64,000 nucleotides of DNA from Hydractinia symbiolongicarpus (lineage: Eukaryota > Cnidaria > Hydrozoa > Anthoathecata > Hydractiniidae). The notes under the pieces were generated by a model that was not told where the DNA came from, ran no database searches, and worked only from the letters and a program-made list of their open reading frames with translations. Positions 13,001 through 26,556 of this stretch are shown here, piece by piece. The stretch's first letter is position 1. The number at the start of each line of letters is the position of its first letter. The stretch is from contig NC_079876.1 in the NCBI RefSeq assembly GCF_029227915.1, forward strand, positions 25,765,828 through 25,829,827, in the 5' to 3' direction. The position numbers were made by a program, and so were the translations under genes.

Positions 13001-16000
13001 TTTACAGGTTAATTAAAATATTATTCATTCCATATTGAATTCTTACTGCGCTAAAATAAAACCTGGGAGTTAATTAGTACACCTCATTTTAGAATACGCA
13101 AATATAGCTAAGCTAAAGCGTAATCAGGGGAAAGATTAGGCAGGAGAACCCGCATAACTTTTCTTATCACCAGGAAATCGGAATAGTTAGAGTTGGAAAA
13201 ATTACAACGGGTCTCAAACGATTTTTCTGCGGTCATAATACTGACCGCGCTTTTTGATTGGGTAATTCTATTGTTGTTTGCTCACGTAGTCAATATCGGA
13301 AAATCCTTTGTTTTTAGCGCGAATGGCTAAACGCACCTAAAAAAATATAATTCATTATTTTATTGTTCAATAGGGTAAGATGTGACCACGGCGACTTTGT
13401 GCTTATCGGTTGACTGTAATTCGGGATTTGCTATGAGGTGGATTCGAATTTTAGGGATTTGATCTGGCATATAATTGCATCTAAGCTTTCGTTTAAGAGA
13501 ATCTTAATTTGATATCCAGGCTAGAGAAGTATATAAATCGTAAATATTAATAAGCATTTATAAATTATTGTGTATCTGCTTGATAGCTAATAGAAGTTGA
13601 TGTATAGGAATTTAATACTTCTTTTCATACCTCATTCGTGGAAGCTGTTCTAAGATTCCACGGCACTTCCATAATATGAAGAGTACCAACTTCGTCACCA
13701 GCCGCCAAAAATTGTTGCTTGCCTGTAATATATACACACGTTTTTCTTATCAACAAAGTACTGGCCCCTAATCTCTATACCTGGGCTTCTTGCCTTTTGA
13801 TATCGTCCGAAGAAGGAAAAAACGAAGGACTGTTCTCTGTAAAGTAAAAATCAAATGTAAAATCCTAACAGGCATATGATGTCACTCCGCGAACATTAAC
13901 AGAACAGGTAAATGCCAGTTAAGGGGAGAAAGCCAGTAAAATAAGTGGTAAAAACCAAACATCTTAAAGTTATTTAAGGTTAGTGTAGGGATTGAAGGCA
14001 TAAAATTCACGTGAGAATTTTATGTATTAAGGATATGTAAGAATTTTTTTTATTTCTCATGACAGCTTTTGCACCGACACAATACAAAGTAAAAAAAATA
14101 GACTTACTTGAAATTTGATGAGGAAAGACAGATACCACTGAGACTGGTGTGACACTTTGCGTAAGAAATGGTTCGTGACTTCTACAATTAAAAACAAATA
14201 ATCCTTGCGTTCAAAATTAGTTAAGTTACCTGTGTCTTCAGACAAAAAAATGGCACTGACATTCTGAAAAATTTTTAATTTAATTTCTAGACCTTTGGCA
14301 ACTGAGTTGCTTATAAAAACGGACACTGAATAATAGTTGGAGAGAGGATGAAACAAATGACCTTGTGGTTACAATTCATCCAATCTATACATCACCAAAT
14401 TAAAAGGACAAGCAAATGATCAAACGACCAAATAAAATAAACAAGGGAAATATATGCCAGCTCGTACTTATCCAATAGATCCCACACGTCAACACTCCCA
14501 TCTGATTTCCCAATAAAAAACACGCCAGGGCGTGACGGGCTCCAGTGACCAGATGTCAATTTGTGGGCGTGTGAATGAGATTGAAAAAGTGGACCAACCT
14601 GTAAAATAAAAGAAAATAGAAAAAGTGTATAATGATGCGGTTAAATTTAACTTAACCGCTTGTATATTTGAAATATTTTTAATTAATTTTCTTTTTTGAG
14701 AAAAAAAAAATAATTATTTAAAAAAACTAGACCTAAAAAAGGATTGTACAAAAAACAGTCTCTATTCACGAAAAACAATCATCTTTTTGTCAACATATAC
14801 ACTACCGTTACTCCGTGTTTCCATATTGAGAAGGTCCATCCACCAACGGTTAAAAAAATATCTCTGAGAAATGGAGATCGCTGTAACGTTGTAATGACGG
14901 TGTCGTGTGCATCTGTGCAAAATTCTGGACGAGAGGCTGAAAACATGAAACAAAATATGAAAAACACTCAGTTAAATTTGGCCTTAATTCAATTTTAAGT
15001 TTTATTTGCAACTTGAGCAAAACAAAAGAAATATCACGTGAATTTTTTTGCGATTTAAAGCTATAGATTCAAAGCACATAGAAATGAGTGTGATCAGAAT
15101 TCAAACTTCAACTAAAGTAAAATGTACGTGGGGATATAATTCTTTCATTAAATTTCGTCCTCGTTAAATGATACTCACACACGATCTTTCCAGTGTCTAT
15201 GTCTTTGGTAGGCTTCCAATCCAAATAAACCAACTCTCCGTCCTAACAACAAAACTAATCTATAAGTCATATATTAAAATCTCTCCTATATTACTTGCAC
15301 AAAGTATGACGTTTTAAGTGACATTACCTTTCCGTATGGTCAAATTGATAAATTTTTATAAGGATTTTCAATTTTTCTTGAAAAGATGACAACGTTTTCA
15401 TGAATAAAATAATATTTTTACAATAAAATTGAGAATATTTAAGGATATTTTAAAAGCCATGAGTGAAGAACAAATCATTGCCGTACCCATGTAGCATTTC
15501 TATGTATTTTGAAAATAAAAACATGCAAGAAATTGTAAAATGGGAATTTGAGAAGGCGTTCTCAAAGAAGCTACCGGCGGTTCTGGGCGCTTCTTGGATA
15601 ACTTATAAACTTAAATTTTGTCTGCTTTTCCACCGCCTTAGATGACTATCGTCGTTGTTCAAGTAATTCCTTTTGGACCCCTTTTAACATTCCCTTAACT
15701 TAGACACACTACAACAGCGAATTGTATTTATATACAACCTACTTCTCTACAAGTTATGGTTACAAATTGGATATTCAAAGTTTATTCTGCATTTATCACT
15801 CTTAAATCGACGTTCAACGAGAAAGCATATGCAAACGCCGTACCAACTACAATTACATAACTCGTGATTTCATACCACGCGCCATATTTTCATAATAGGT
15901 AACCTACAAAACACACTACGACGGAGAGTCAACTTACCTCAGTGACAACATAAAACTTGGTGTCAACATCATCCAATTTTACTTCGTCTTTCCTTTTAAA

Positions 16001-19000
16001 TGATATTCCAGACATCTGTAACTCTTCTTGAACAGGTGCAGATGGAACTTCTTCTTTGACGGCTACACAGTAAAACAGGCCAGAATACATAGAAAGAGTT
16101 ACCGAGCGATCGTAGTCGATTTGGAAACAATGTCACAGTATAGAATAAAATGTGAAGACAAACGTTCTGAACTGAACAATGCAAAAAACTGAATTACGCA
16201 TGCGCAGGACATTTCCATTCCTGTCTCTTGATGTGACATCGTTTTTACCGTGATAAGCAATTTCTTACGAAAAAAAAATTGGGAATTGAGTAAGTAACGC
16301 TGTATACTCATACCGGGCTGTTTCGTTGTGTTTTGAACTTCAGATATACTGAATTTCACAGGACTGTAATCACCTGAACCTTTCAATCGATGTACAGTCA
16401 CCTGTTAGAAAATAACGTATGATAGGAGAACACTTAGATTAGAAAAAGACAAAAAAGAGGACAACTTTACCACAAATTAATAATATCGTTCAAATCAATA
16501 AATTGTATCGTATGTGATTTAATCGTGGAAATTATTGGGCTATGGTACGCACTTATGTAGAATGAACGAATGAATGAATAAATGAATGAATGAATGAATG
16601 AAAAAATAATTGAATATAAACAAACTTACTTTCAAAATAGGTTTCCATGCTAAGTCTAAATGTTGAAACGTCGATGGTCGATCATTAACTGTAGCGTCTG
16701 TGTTTTGTATAACAGTCGCGGATTTCGAAGAGTTTGTGTCCCAAAATAAGACAGAACTAAAAAATGAAACAAAAATAACTCGAGCTTTGTAGAAATGTTA
16801 ATAAATAAATTTCCAAGATGACTCCCAGAAGATTTTATCACAATATATTAGCAGTATCAGCAATAGTACAATAGAATCTTTCTTTTGCATTGGCAAGGGG
16901 TTTGAAAACATGTTGATAGGATATCGGCGAGAAAAAGTGACCAGGGACTAAAATATTGTTCCAGATTGGGAGATTTTTAAAATAGAGTGTTTGAGATGAA
17001 GTCTACTGTCACATAATTTTCTCACTAGGTCTTATTTATACCACAATTAAAATTTGACGTACTCAGGATTCTATTTCAATGACTCTATTATTTTTTACTC
17101 CAATAGTTTCATAACATACTCATAGTCACTCTACAACAAGTCACAAGAGCACTTTCCACACCACGCCCTTCACAGGTAGTCTGAAAGTGGAGTGATATTC
17201 ATCAGAGGAACACTGTGGGATTTTCACAGAAAAATTTCTTTCGATTTTCTCAATTTACGTTTGTAAGAGCATCAACACTTTCAATTCTTTGTAATCGTTT
17301 ACTCGCCTGCAAAGAATGTTCGCTGACCCATGAAATTAAAAAAAAAACGCAAAGAAATTGCTCACTCACCCGTCAGAAGCACATGTTATTATTTGTGAGC
17401 AGTACGAAGATTTATTCTCAAAAACCACACCCAGTTTTCCAATCTAAAAAAGTGGAACATATAGTTATTTCAAAAGTTGTCAACATTGATTTATATGTTC
17501 ATGAAATTGGAAGAAATCTTAGGGGAATTTTAAAAGAAGTCCTTTAAATAGTTAAATGGGAAGATTAGAGAAAATTTTCTAGAAATCAAGATGACAGGGA
17601 ACATGTCTGAGAAGCTTAAAGGGGGCGAGAGAAATTTTGTTAGTCATCTTAAAATCTTGTGACCACCCGTTGATAACATTATTTTTTTTCCTTTAATGAA
17701 CTGTTTTTTTTATGAGAACTAGAAATGCCTTTTAAGAAGCTCATAATGATTCATTAATGTAGTTCTCGACTTACACAAAAGTATTACGAACAGTTCCGCA
17801 GAAACCGACCCTAGCAAACAATTATGTTTTAAGAAATACATATTTTTAAGAAATATGTTTTATAAAGTTGTCGGTTTTGAAGGGGGAGGATTAGGACTTG
17901 CTTCACTCAACAATAAACTGTAAATAAGGTTTTCACCCTATCACTTCTAAAATGTTTAATGACCTACCTCCATATGATCAGGTATCCACTGGATATCTGT
18001 TACAGCCATACGATGGGAATACTCAATACTGGAAACTGCGCAGTACCGCATTATTGGTGAAATTTCTTTTGCTGCCGTGTGGAAAAAAGAGGGCTAAATA
18101 TAAAATAATCAACCTTGAGATTATATAAGACAACTGGCGAACTAAAAAATGGGTATAGAAGCAAGTCGTTTGTTTACAGACTTCTCCTACACAGTTTCTA
18201 ATACCCATATAGAGATCTTTTTGTTGTGGGCTGCTTTTTGTAATAATTTACTTTCACACAAACAAACAAACAAACAACCACAAAAGTAACGCACCAGCGA
18301 GCTTAGATTTTGATTAGTTTGACTTCCCTGTCCATGTGTTCGATGATTTTCCAAATGATCATTGTATTTGCTAATATCCCACAACACTACCTTCAAAGAA
18401 TAAAAAGCTTTAATGACAAATCGTACAAGCTAGTACGGTACGTGTAAAAGTAGGATGGGCCCTATCGCTCACTTCTCTTCCAATTTAAAAGCACATCTTT
18501 TCTATGATTCAAACAGTTCTCTTCTGTATTTTAGTATTTTTATTAAGAAGAGAAGTGAGCTATAGGGCCATCGTAGTAAAAGCTATACATTACTATTAAG
18601 GAATATTCTGCTCAAAGTTTCGTATAATGCTATTAAATTAACCCTAATTATGGCTTTAATGTCCAGCATAAAATTCAGCAACATCTTTTTTTGAACATTT
18701 TTTTTTTGGCAACGATTATTTTGAAATTAAACTGGTTAACCATAGTTTATTTTAGTTATAGTACGAAAAGCAATACGTTTTTTATGTGATTCACCCCTTC
18801 TTCTATGGTGGAGCATTTGGTATCATTAGGTTAAAGGCGTAGACATGGCAAGGATAAGACTATGTTTTTCTCATTTGAAGGCTGGTCGAGAGTGCAAATG
18901 ACATTGCTCAACTACATTCTCGATCAAAACAAAAAATAAAAACCGGAAAAAGCATCACCTAATCAACTTCTGTAAAGGAGTTAGCCAGATAGACATTTTT

Positions 19001-22000
19001 TAAATGTACTAGTCGCACCTTCTAATTATTACAGAAAAATTAACTGCAAGGCCCATTAAGACCTAAAAATTCATAAAAGGGACATGCTGACGTCAGGAAT
19101 AATTAACATTTCTCAAGGCTTCAAATAAACTAGTCCTAAGTCACCTGTGAACACTGAAAGTTTAAAATGTACGAATCAAATACAGAATTAGCCCATATAA
19201 TTAGAGTGTGCACGAATTTTGAGATTCACAGATAGTCACACAAAAAAGTATGTGAATGGTGAATATCTCTAAACGGTATGACAAATGACATTGGTCGTAT
19301 AACATTGTTATTGCAAACTAAACACCATAGAAAATAATAATTTATTTCCCCTTTTTTTGAAATTTTACCAATCCAACGCAACATTGCTGTAGAATATTAC
19401 CTGGCCATTGATGCAACCACCACATATAATGTTTGGATCGGAAGGATTGAATTTGAAACACATAATATCATCCGGTGCTTCAAGCAAAAGCTGAAACAAA
19501 TAAAAATGTATAATTTTTAAATGCCATCTAATTTATGTCCGGAACTGTCTTATCTAAATTGTCCCCCAAAGTCTATAATCTGCCATTATTGGGCCTGAAA
19601 AAAAGAAATTCTCAAAAAACAGACTTTTGTTACATTCGACGGTCAATTGTTCTCCATCTTTGTGCAACAAAACAAAATAAACTAATAATCCAATTATGAG
19701 AAATGTCCTAAAAACCATATCCACCATGTTTGGGCCGATGATTCTTTTCTCAAAAAGCTGGCTTTGTCAGCATTCAAGGGTCTATTGTTCCCTGTCATTT
19801 TGCAAAAATTATAAAAAACTAATGTTTCAATTTTGACAATGTCCTAAAAATCATATTTAAGGATCGTTTTTGCTGATTTATGCTGTCTTGTTTAAGCCAA
19901 TAAGATTTTTTCTCAGAAAACTGACTTTGTCACAATCCGAAAAAACTAATGAACAAATTCTGAGAGAAGCTGGTAATAGACGGACAGACATCACCTGTAC
20001 TGAGTAGGTTTAACAAACAAGAAAAATGACTTACTAAAGGATGTATCGGGTCTGCAAAACTCCATATTAAAATCAATGAAGGCGTCATTAAATTGAGAGA
20101 CATTCGGTCGATTCTTTCATAGAAAGTCATATGTTCAATGCATGACACAGCAATTAAACCTACAACAAACCAGTTATATTTACACACTCTTTTAATTTGT
20201 CTGATATTTTTTTTATATTTAGCCCATATTATGATAATACATCATACGTTCAGGTCAGCAAGATGGTTACATTATTAAAAGGATTCATCCCAGATTTCAC
20301 CTATTTGAAAGAATGTGCCTGACATTATATAGGTACTTTATCTACTAATCGAGAAAGTTCTTTTTGAAAAAATATTAACGTTTAAAATAGGTCCGGCTCT
20401 ATAAATATTTAGAAAATCTCTTTTAAAGTTAACAATCACAAAACATAATTCTAAACAACCAGAAACGAATGGATTTTAATGCTAGCAAGCCAATTAAATA
20501 CTTTTTCTCTTGAAAATTTTTATTTTTACATACCTTTTATTCTTGGATGCCACTGGATATCTGAAATAGTTTTGTTTTTGCTAAATTGCAAATCGGTAAA
20601 AGATTGATATTCCTAAAAATAGGTATGAATGAATGAATATTTGAAAGAGATTTAAAGAGAAAGAAATAGATACGATCACTAAGGACTAATAAAAAGGAAC
20701 ACACGTATAAACACAGTGCCTATGTTCCGGGGACAAATATAAATAAGAGGCAGGACACAGTTTCTAGATTGGTATGAATTTATCCAAATTTTTATTATTA
20801 TTACTTCAAAATATTTATACAGGATATAGCCACTTCAGTGTTGGAAACACTGTTGTCAATGTGGGTCCTATGTTTGAAATTATATGTTAGGTATACACTG
20901 ACATTGCCTACCCAATTTTCCCTCACATGGCATGGGTTAACCCGTAGCTGTGGTAAAGACACTTGTTAAGTATGCTGGTGATGTGGACCGAAACAGACCT
21001 TGTGATTACAAAGTGAACGCCATAACCACAGAGCCACGCTCCACTAACACACACAGATGACGCTTTTCTTACTCCCTTTTCTGGGCTGCTTCAATGTTAT
21101 AATAACAACAATCATAATGCTACATACTTTCAGATGGTTATCTGACTTCGAACCAAACATACTATCCTCTTCGCCAAGGTTAAAGTAATCGTTAACAAAC
21201 AGATCAAATGTATCATTTTGTTGCAATGCCAATTCAAATCTGTAAAAGACAAAGACATGGATTCTTGACAGTTGTACCAAGAATGTTAATTCCTTTTAAG
21301 GTTTGCAGCTGTCACCAAATATGCAACAGAATTCGTATGATATTTGAAAAATATATAAGTTGCATATACCGTGGGATAACTTCTGATATGAAGTTGATTA
21401 TATCATCAGATTTCATAATGCTGTCATTTATCTCTTCATCATTACTTCTCGACACATACTGAACATTGGCATTACGAGGACAGGGCCTAAAGAAAAATGT
21501 ATACCCACAAAATATATAGTATATAAAATAAAATGAAATAGTATTGAAGTACAAAATTATTTTTTTACTAAAGCCGTATAACTCTTTCAGACTATACCAT
21601 TTTATAAAAAATCCAATGTGCAATATCTTAACAAATTTTAGTTTGCACAGTTAATCTTCAGGCCTTTGTGAATTGATGGGCACGTTTGTTAGGTCGTCGT
21701 CGTTGTCTGCATGCTGGATAATGGTTTTAAATCATGCTAGAGGAAGGGCAACTTATTTTTTGGGACTGTCACATGCACATTGGGTGAACGCTTGTCATTG
21801 TGCATGCAATTCACAAAGGCCTGTAGTTAGTTGTATTGTATGTGACATAAAATATGAATGAGTGAATTTACCATTCAGTTTGTGAATGTGATGTTGCAAC
21901 AGCAGAGACATGCTAAAATAGAAAAGAGAATTTATCCCTGTAATTGTTTGAACAGTTTGAGAAAAAATTCTTATTAAGTACTCAACAACTTTACCTAATC

Positions 22001-24801
22001 CCAACCTACTTCTTCTATCCACTGATCCTCTGAAAACTTTTAAAAACTTAATTGCTTAATTTAGTTTTATTACATTTATTAAAATAGTTTTGCACTATTT
22101 GGCTTATATCTTTTAAAACTTTTATTGTTTACATAATGAAAGAATTATGTATTAAGATGTTAAAACCCAATGTTAATTTGCTAATTTTTTGAAAGAAACA
22201 ATCTTTTCAAATAATTTATATTTTAACTATTAGTATTCTCAATATTTTTTTACCATTTTTTGCACTATTTGTTATATTACACAAAAACTTCCACTGATGG
22301 GAGTAACACATTAATAATAATCAGCATTTTCGAAGTTCTTTTGTACTTTTGCCACTAGCTTATTATTTTCAATGGATCATCAATAGTGTCCAAAAAAAAA
22401 AAATTATTATCTTTTCGTACTTTCCAAACTGAAATTAACAAGCTGGTTGCATTTTCTGTTTAAAACATGTTTTCAGAATCTAACTGTTTTGATCCTTAAA
22501 ACATGTCTTTGTGGCTTAAGGCAGAATGGTTTTAGCCATTAAACTAAAAAAAACCATTCACATGGAAAGTAAAATGTTTTAGTACTGAATCCTAAAACAT
22601 TTTGATCATTCATGTAAATCCAGCTATATAAATGTCAAAAATTAATTTAAATTGTGTTTGTTGTTATATGTTACAAAAATAGACTGTATTTTAACCGATA
22701 ATGACCATTTTTATTTTAAAAATAATACCACTTATTTTTTTAGTCATTGTCATTGAACAATATAAAGATTATCATGTGATAAAAAACCAATTTTATTCTA
22801 GGTCGCATTAAGACAGCTACAGCTGTCATTGACATCTTTGGTTAATTATCTCCTTAACTTAAAAATAGCCAAAGATGATTTGATCGTTTTACCTGACTGT
22901 ATCTGTTTTAAAAATTTCGAAAAATTTCCTACTACAAATAATCCAAAGATTTGAAATTATTTGTTTCCATGTTAACAGAAGAAAAAATCCCCAATTTTAA
23001 TACCTTTTTTAATTCAGGATTTACAAAACAAGTTCAAATTACATGTGCATAATTATTTAAATAGCTTTGCAAACAAGTTAGTACAGCTACATACAAAGTC
23101 CTATTAAAATAAGCAGTAAACCAAATTCTCATACCAACTCGTTTTCTGTGTCATTCAGATAATGTATTTACATAAAATAGCAAAACTAACATGTAAAATA
23201 GCAAACCTGGATTGCTTTATCTAATTCTTTTGCTTCTACTGATAGCGACTCATCTTCATATGATATGCAATCAACGAAAACATCCTTTAGGTTTTCTTCT
23301 TCACGATCATTGAGTACGATTGGACCGCCGAACATTTCCCGTGGCTTGCATATTGTAAACTTTAACTGCAATACAAAATAATTTAGTTATCAAATTAAAA
23401 CAACATGTTTTGAAATATATAACCTTTAATTTTTGCATAGTGAATGTCACAACATGTTCTTATTGCATGCAACATGGCTACATAAATTATTTCTGTTTGA
23501 GTAACGTACAGGTGTTTGTTTTTCAAAGTTTTCAAAGGACTTCAGTTAAGAAGTGATGGCGATAATGAGTGTAGTGGTGTGTAACTTATTTTTGCATAAA
23601 ATAAATCTTCTATGTATTGAATGTTTAATTATCTTTGATGTTAAAATGCATTATGACTTAATACTGTTACTACTTAATGCATTTACAAAGTCATGAGCAA
23701 TTAAACATTGTTATTGTTGTTGTGGACTTCTTTTTAAATGTTTTATTAAATGAAATTACTAACAAACAAGTCTGTGATAAGCACAATAAATTTCGAAACG
23801 TTTTTAGTAGTTACTTCACCAGGTTTAGACAACTAGTTTTTATTTATTAATTTGGAGGAAAAACTATATGGATCTCAATCTTTTTTTCTTTACTTCACAT
23901 TATACTTGTATTTCCATCATGATACCTTTTCTCGAGTGTCAATCACTGATTCATCCATAACATCTTGTTCACTTCCCAATGATACCCATGGCTGTGGTGT
24001 ACGCAAACCATATCTTATTTCAACAGCTACATCTTCATATAGCAATTCTTCATCTGGCTCAGGTTGGGGTGGCTAATAATAAAAATAAAAAAAATTAATT
24101 TCACACTAAATAGTCAATTTAGTAATAACAGTCATTTATATTTAGAGACAAAGCCTTAAAGATAACTTAAAGATTTATAAAATAAATAAAACAATAAATA
24201 AAAACATAATGTGAGATAGAACTTATACATTCAATAGAAGGTTCTTTTGTTCCTCATCTGTCACCAGATAAAAATTTTGTCCATACAAAAATAAAGGATC
24301 ATACACAACCAACAACTCATCTGAGGAATATTTCTAAAAAAAAGAGAAAACAATTTATATAAAACGTCTACTGATTAAATTAATAAAGAATTGCAAAGCA
24401 CAATTTGTGATCTATTATAAATTTGTAGTATGAAATTGTTGCAAACACACAAAATTACGATCACTGGTTTTACAGTGCTAGGAGTATGGCTAAATAACGT
24501 TTAAAAAACAACAGAACTGATCATGTTTGTAAAACAACTCTACCATATATAAACACCTCCGCAATAGACTATATTTCTTGATGCTTACCTCAACAATCTT
24601 TTTAGCTGGATGAAAATCAGAAATAGCTGCACGATCCCGGAAGTCCTGGAATATTTGTTCCTTTGTGATGATTTTGAAAGGGAATTCTTCTGTAACTTGT
24701 TCATCCACTTTGCATTCAAAAATCTCTTGTGTTTTACTTGTGAAAAATAAGGGCAGTATGTGGTCTGGAACATTGACTTCCTCTCCATCTTCAGCATCCA
24801 T
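10080..24801 (-). CDS. DNAI3: Dynein axonemal intermediate chain 3 (WDR63), full length
   Basis: WD-repeat intermediate chain of the two-headed inner dynein arm (f/I1) of motile cilia. Twenty-four coding exons, all phases consistent, 852 residues (human about 890): 24801-24589, 24333-24229, 24072-23926, 23365-23207, 21912-21872, 21486-21370, 21239-21128, 20612-20534, 20159-20035, 19490-19401, 18390-18295, 18093-17968, 17443-17370, 16756-16630, 16401-16314, 16062-15938, 15242-15179, 14936-14806, 14598-14468, 14181-14108, 13722-13631, 12882-12757, 11107-11063, 10151-10080. Human-like blocks: SKTQEIFECKVDEQVTEE, RDRAAISDFHPAKKIVE, PQPWVSLGSEQD, PSLILIWSFADPIHPL, then WD blades VVLWDIS, SVLFWD, SVDVWDLLDK. 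The C-terminal coil is VEHYLEREANRL then EYLDFLEMEKRLLDELGY before TGA. The ATG at 24801 is the first in frame. The lysine-rich coil is shorter than in human. Confidence 0.95.
11328..11390. repeat. Fragment of CTCGTCCCCAGGG-type MITE
   Basis: Starts ATCTCGTCCCCAAG, the hallmark end of a short element family found at six or more places in this window. It sits in a DNAI3 intron. The second end is not clear. Confidence 0.5.
11489..11540. repeat. Fragment of CTCGTCCCCAGGG-type MITE
   Basis: Begins CCTCGTCCCCAGGGC followed by a short pyrimidine-rich core and ACCCTAGGACGG. A further outward-facing end, ACCCTGGGGACGAGG, occurs at about 12677-12691 in the same DNAI3 intron. Confidence 0.55.
13286..13336 (-). 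other. Possible cassette exon of DNAI3
   Basis: A 51-bp segment has a strong pyrimidine tract plus AG before it (minus strand), a GTGAGC donor after it and an open frame in phase 0. Skipping or including it keeps the frame between exons 13722-13631 and 12882-12757. The 17 residues have no counterpart in human DNAI3, so it was left out of the main model. Confidence 0.25.
16560..16605. repeat. GAAT tetranucleotide microsatellite
   Basis: About ten GAAT/AATG units, one interrupted by AAATG, in a DNAI3 intron. Confidence 0.9.
18443..18582. mobile_element. Short inverted-repeat MITE
   Basis: Terminal arms of about 33 bp: the left holds CCCTATCGCTCACTTCTCTT and the right, reverse-complemented, holds CCCTATAGCTCACTTCTCTT, separated by about 65 bp of AT-rich core. 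It is non-coding and lies in a DNAI3 intron. Confidence 0.75.
19605..19955. repeat. Degenerate tandem repeat, about 140-160 bp unit
   Basis: Roughly 2.5 copies in a DNAI3 intron, each starting TTCTCAAAAA(A/G)C(A/T)G(A/G)CTTT and containing ATGTCCTAAAAA(C/T)CATAT. Similarity is visible but copies carry indels. Confidence 0.65.
20791..21042 (-). mobile_element. tRNA-derived SINE, copy A
   Basis: Read on the minus strand it starts with a tRNA-like head (GTGGCTCTGTGGTTATGGC, resembling an A box) followed by a degenerate B-box position (GTTTCGGTCC). It continues into a body with GGGTTAACCCATGCCATGTG and ends near GGCTATATCCTGTATAAATA. Body and tail recur at 27641-27868 and in diverged form at 41672-41965. 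It lies in a DNAI3 intron. Confidence 0.7.
21913..23206. other. Long DNAI3 intron, no features recognised beyond hairpins
   Basis: Very AT-rich, with no exon seen. Small imperfect hairpins occur near 22527-22560 (GAATGGTTTTAG and its partner) and 22572-22605 (AAAATGTTTTAG and CTAAAACATTTT). Confidence 0.5.
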
Positions 24802-25724
24802 TTTTCGTGTTTACACTGCTTATACTTATTACAACAGTGGGAACCAGGCTTAAGCTGAACTGTGTTCTAGGAATACTATTGTTCTAAAATATATATACTT
24901 AAAAAGAAACCAAGAAAAACTGTTTACTTTAATACAGAAACTTAACAAGTCAACTAAACACGTCATATTACATGAAGACAACACACATTCTATATTTTAA
25001 TGATTCATTTATGTTTTCTGTGACTGGTTGGATGTTTAGCATAGGGTATTTAAATACCATGCCTTTAAAGCTGTCCTGAAAGTAACTTTGATTCCCGTCA
25101 TCCTGATTTAACTGAAATTCTCTCGATTTTAAAATATCAAAGCATTTCAGATATGAATCTCAAATTTACATAACCAATGACAAAAAATCACCTTTTGATT
25201 ATGACAATGAAATGTTGTATACATGTGCAACACTAGTACCTGATCTTATGACTTTGACCATGACCATAATTTTCGAAACAAATTGAACAATTTAACTTGA
25301 AACTCACTTGCATTGTGTGGGTAACATCTGCAATCTAGTAACCTTTTCCATTTGTGTTGAAAACAAAATAAGATTGCACCTTGGTGAAATTCTATTTTAT
25401 GAATGTGATATTGTATACTCAGCAGATTGGCATTTTTTGCTTTTTATCTTTGCTCTTTTGGTCAAATATTTAAGCATTGAAAATTACCATGGTGGTGAAC
25501 AAACAGTTCACCACATGTTAATTGCGGTTGCTGAAGTAAGTACTTATACCTTGTTGAGAGGCTTGGCTTTGATTGCGTTTAGTATTCAAGTGTCAACAAA
25601 AATGGCTACTAGCATAATTGAAGGATATACTTTAAAAGCCCAATGTTCTTCCAAGTCTAGAATGGTAGACTAATGTAAAGGGTGGTCACAGGGCATGAGT
25701 TTTCACCAGATAGGCCATAGCAGG

Positions 25725-25960
25725 TAGTAGGCATTTCCATGAAATTTGTTGAGGTGTTGGCGATTCCACAAGATTCGCTAAGATGTAGGCAATTTCCAAG
25801 CAAGTTGCTGGGATGTAGGCAATTTCCAAGCGAGTTGCTGAGATGTAGGCATTTCCACGAGATTTGCTGAGATGTAGACATTTCCACAAGATTTGCTGAG
25901 TTTACACGTTTCCACAAGATTTGCTGAGACGGTTGCGTTTCCATGAGATAATTTAGTTTG
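25725..25960. repeat. Degenerate minisatellite, about 35-bp unit
   Basis: Six or so imperfect copies resembling GATTTGCTGAGATGTAGGCA followed by TTTCCACAA. Copies differ by substitutions and small indels. It is translated as a leucine/serine-rich repeat in spurious minus-strand frames. Confidence 0.8.
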
Positions 25961-26523
25961 CTCCCAACTGGTACCAAACCTGATTCAACTCAATCAAAGA
26001 GCTATTTGTGTTTTTTTGTTGTTTAGGATATATACTTAGGAATACTTAAATTATTTGATTAAATGGTATAATTCAAGAGTGCAAGAACATTATAACATTT
26101 AAAAACCACATGAGGGCTTGATACGTTTGTATAATATCACTGAAATATACCTTATAATATCAATATAATTTCGAAAAATATGTTTAAATTATGGTTATAA
26201 TTTCTTATATTACAGGCCATTTCTTGAATAAAACTATGCCAGAGCTACAAAAAGCCAGCTAAAAAAATTACGAGTGCTTTGGTGTGAGAAAAATCGCACT
26301 CGTAAGCAAAATTTACAAGTGCGATGTGAATATTAGCAAGTGTGATTCACACTTACATATTTTTTGTTAATCACAACGTTATATGTTATTTAAGCTGTAT
26401 AGAAATGAATTTTGTAAACCGTATTAACCACAAGTGCAAGGTTGCAACAACGTTGAACACAAACCCTTGACCTAAATCTGTTGTAGTTACGCAACTGCAA
26501 GTTTTTCCAACATCAAAGCACTG

Positions 26524-26556
26524 GGTTAGGGTTAGGGTTTTAGTGTTAGGGTTAGC
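26524..26556. repeat. Short telomere-like TTAGGG repeats
   Basis: GGTTAGGGTTAGGGTTTTAG followed by TGTTAGGGTTAG. This is the animal telomere motif in three to four imperfect copies at an interstitial position. Confidence 0.75.

Noticed and set aside
25308-25673. Plus-strand 121-codon frame with membrane-like segments
   Set aside because: It does not begin with ATG, runs into the minisatellite region and shows no family pattern.
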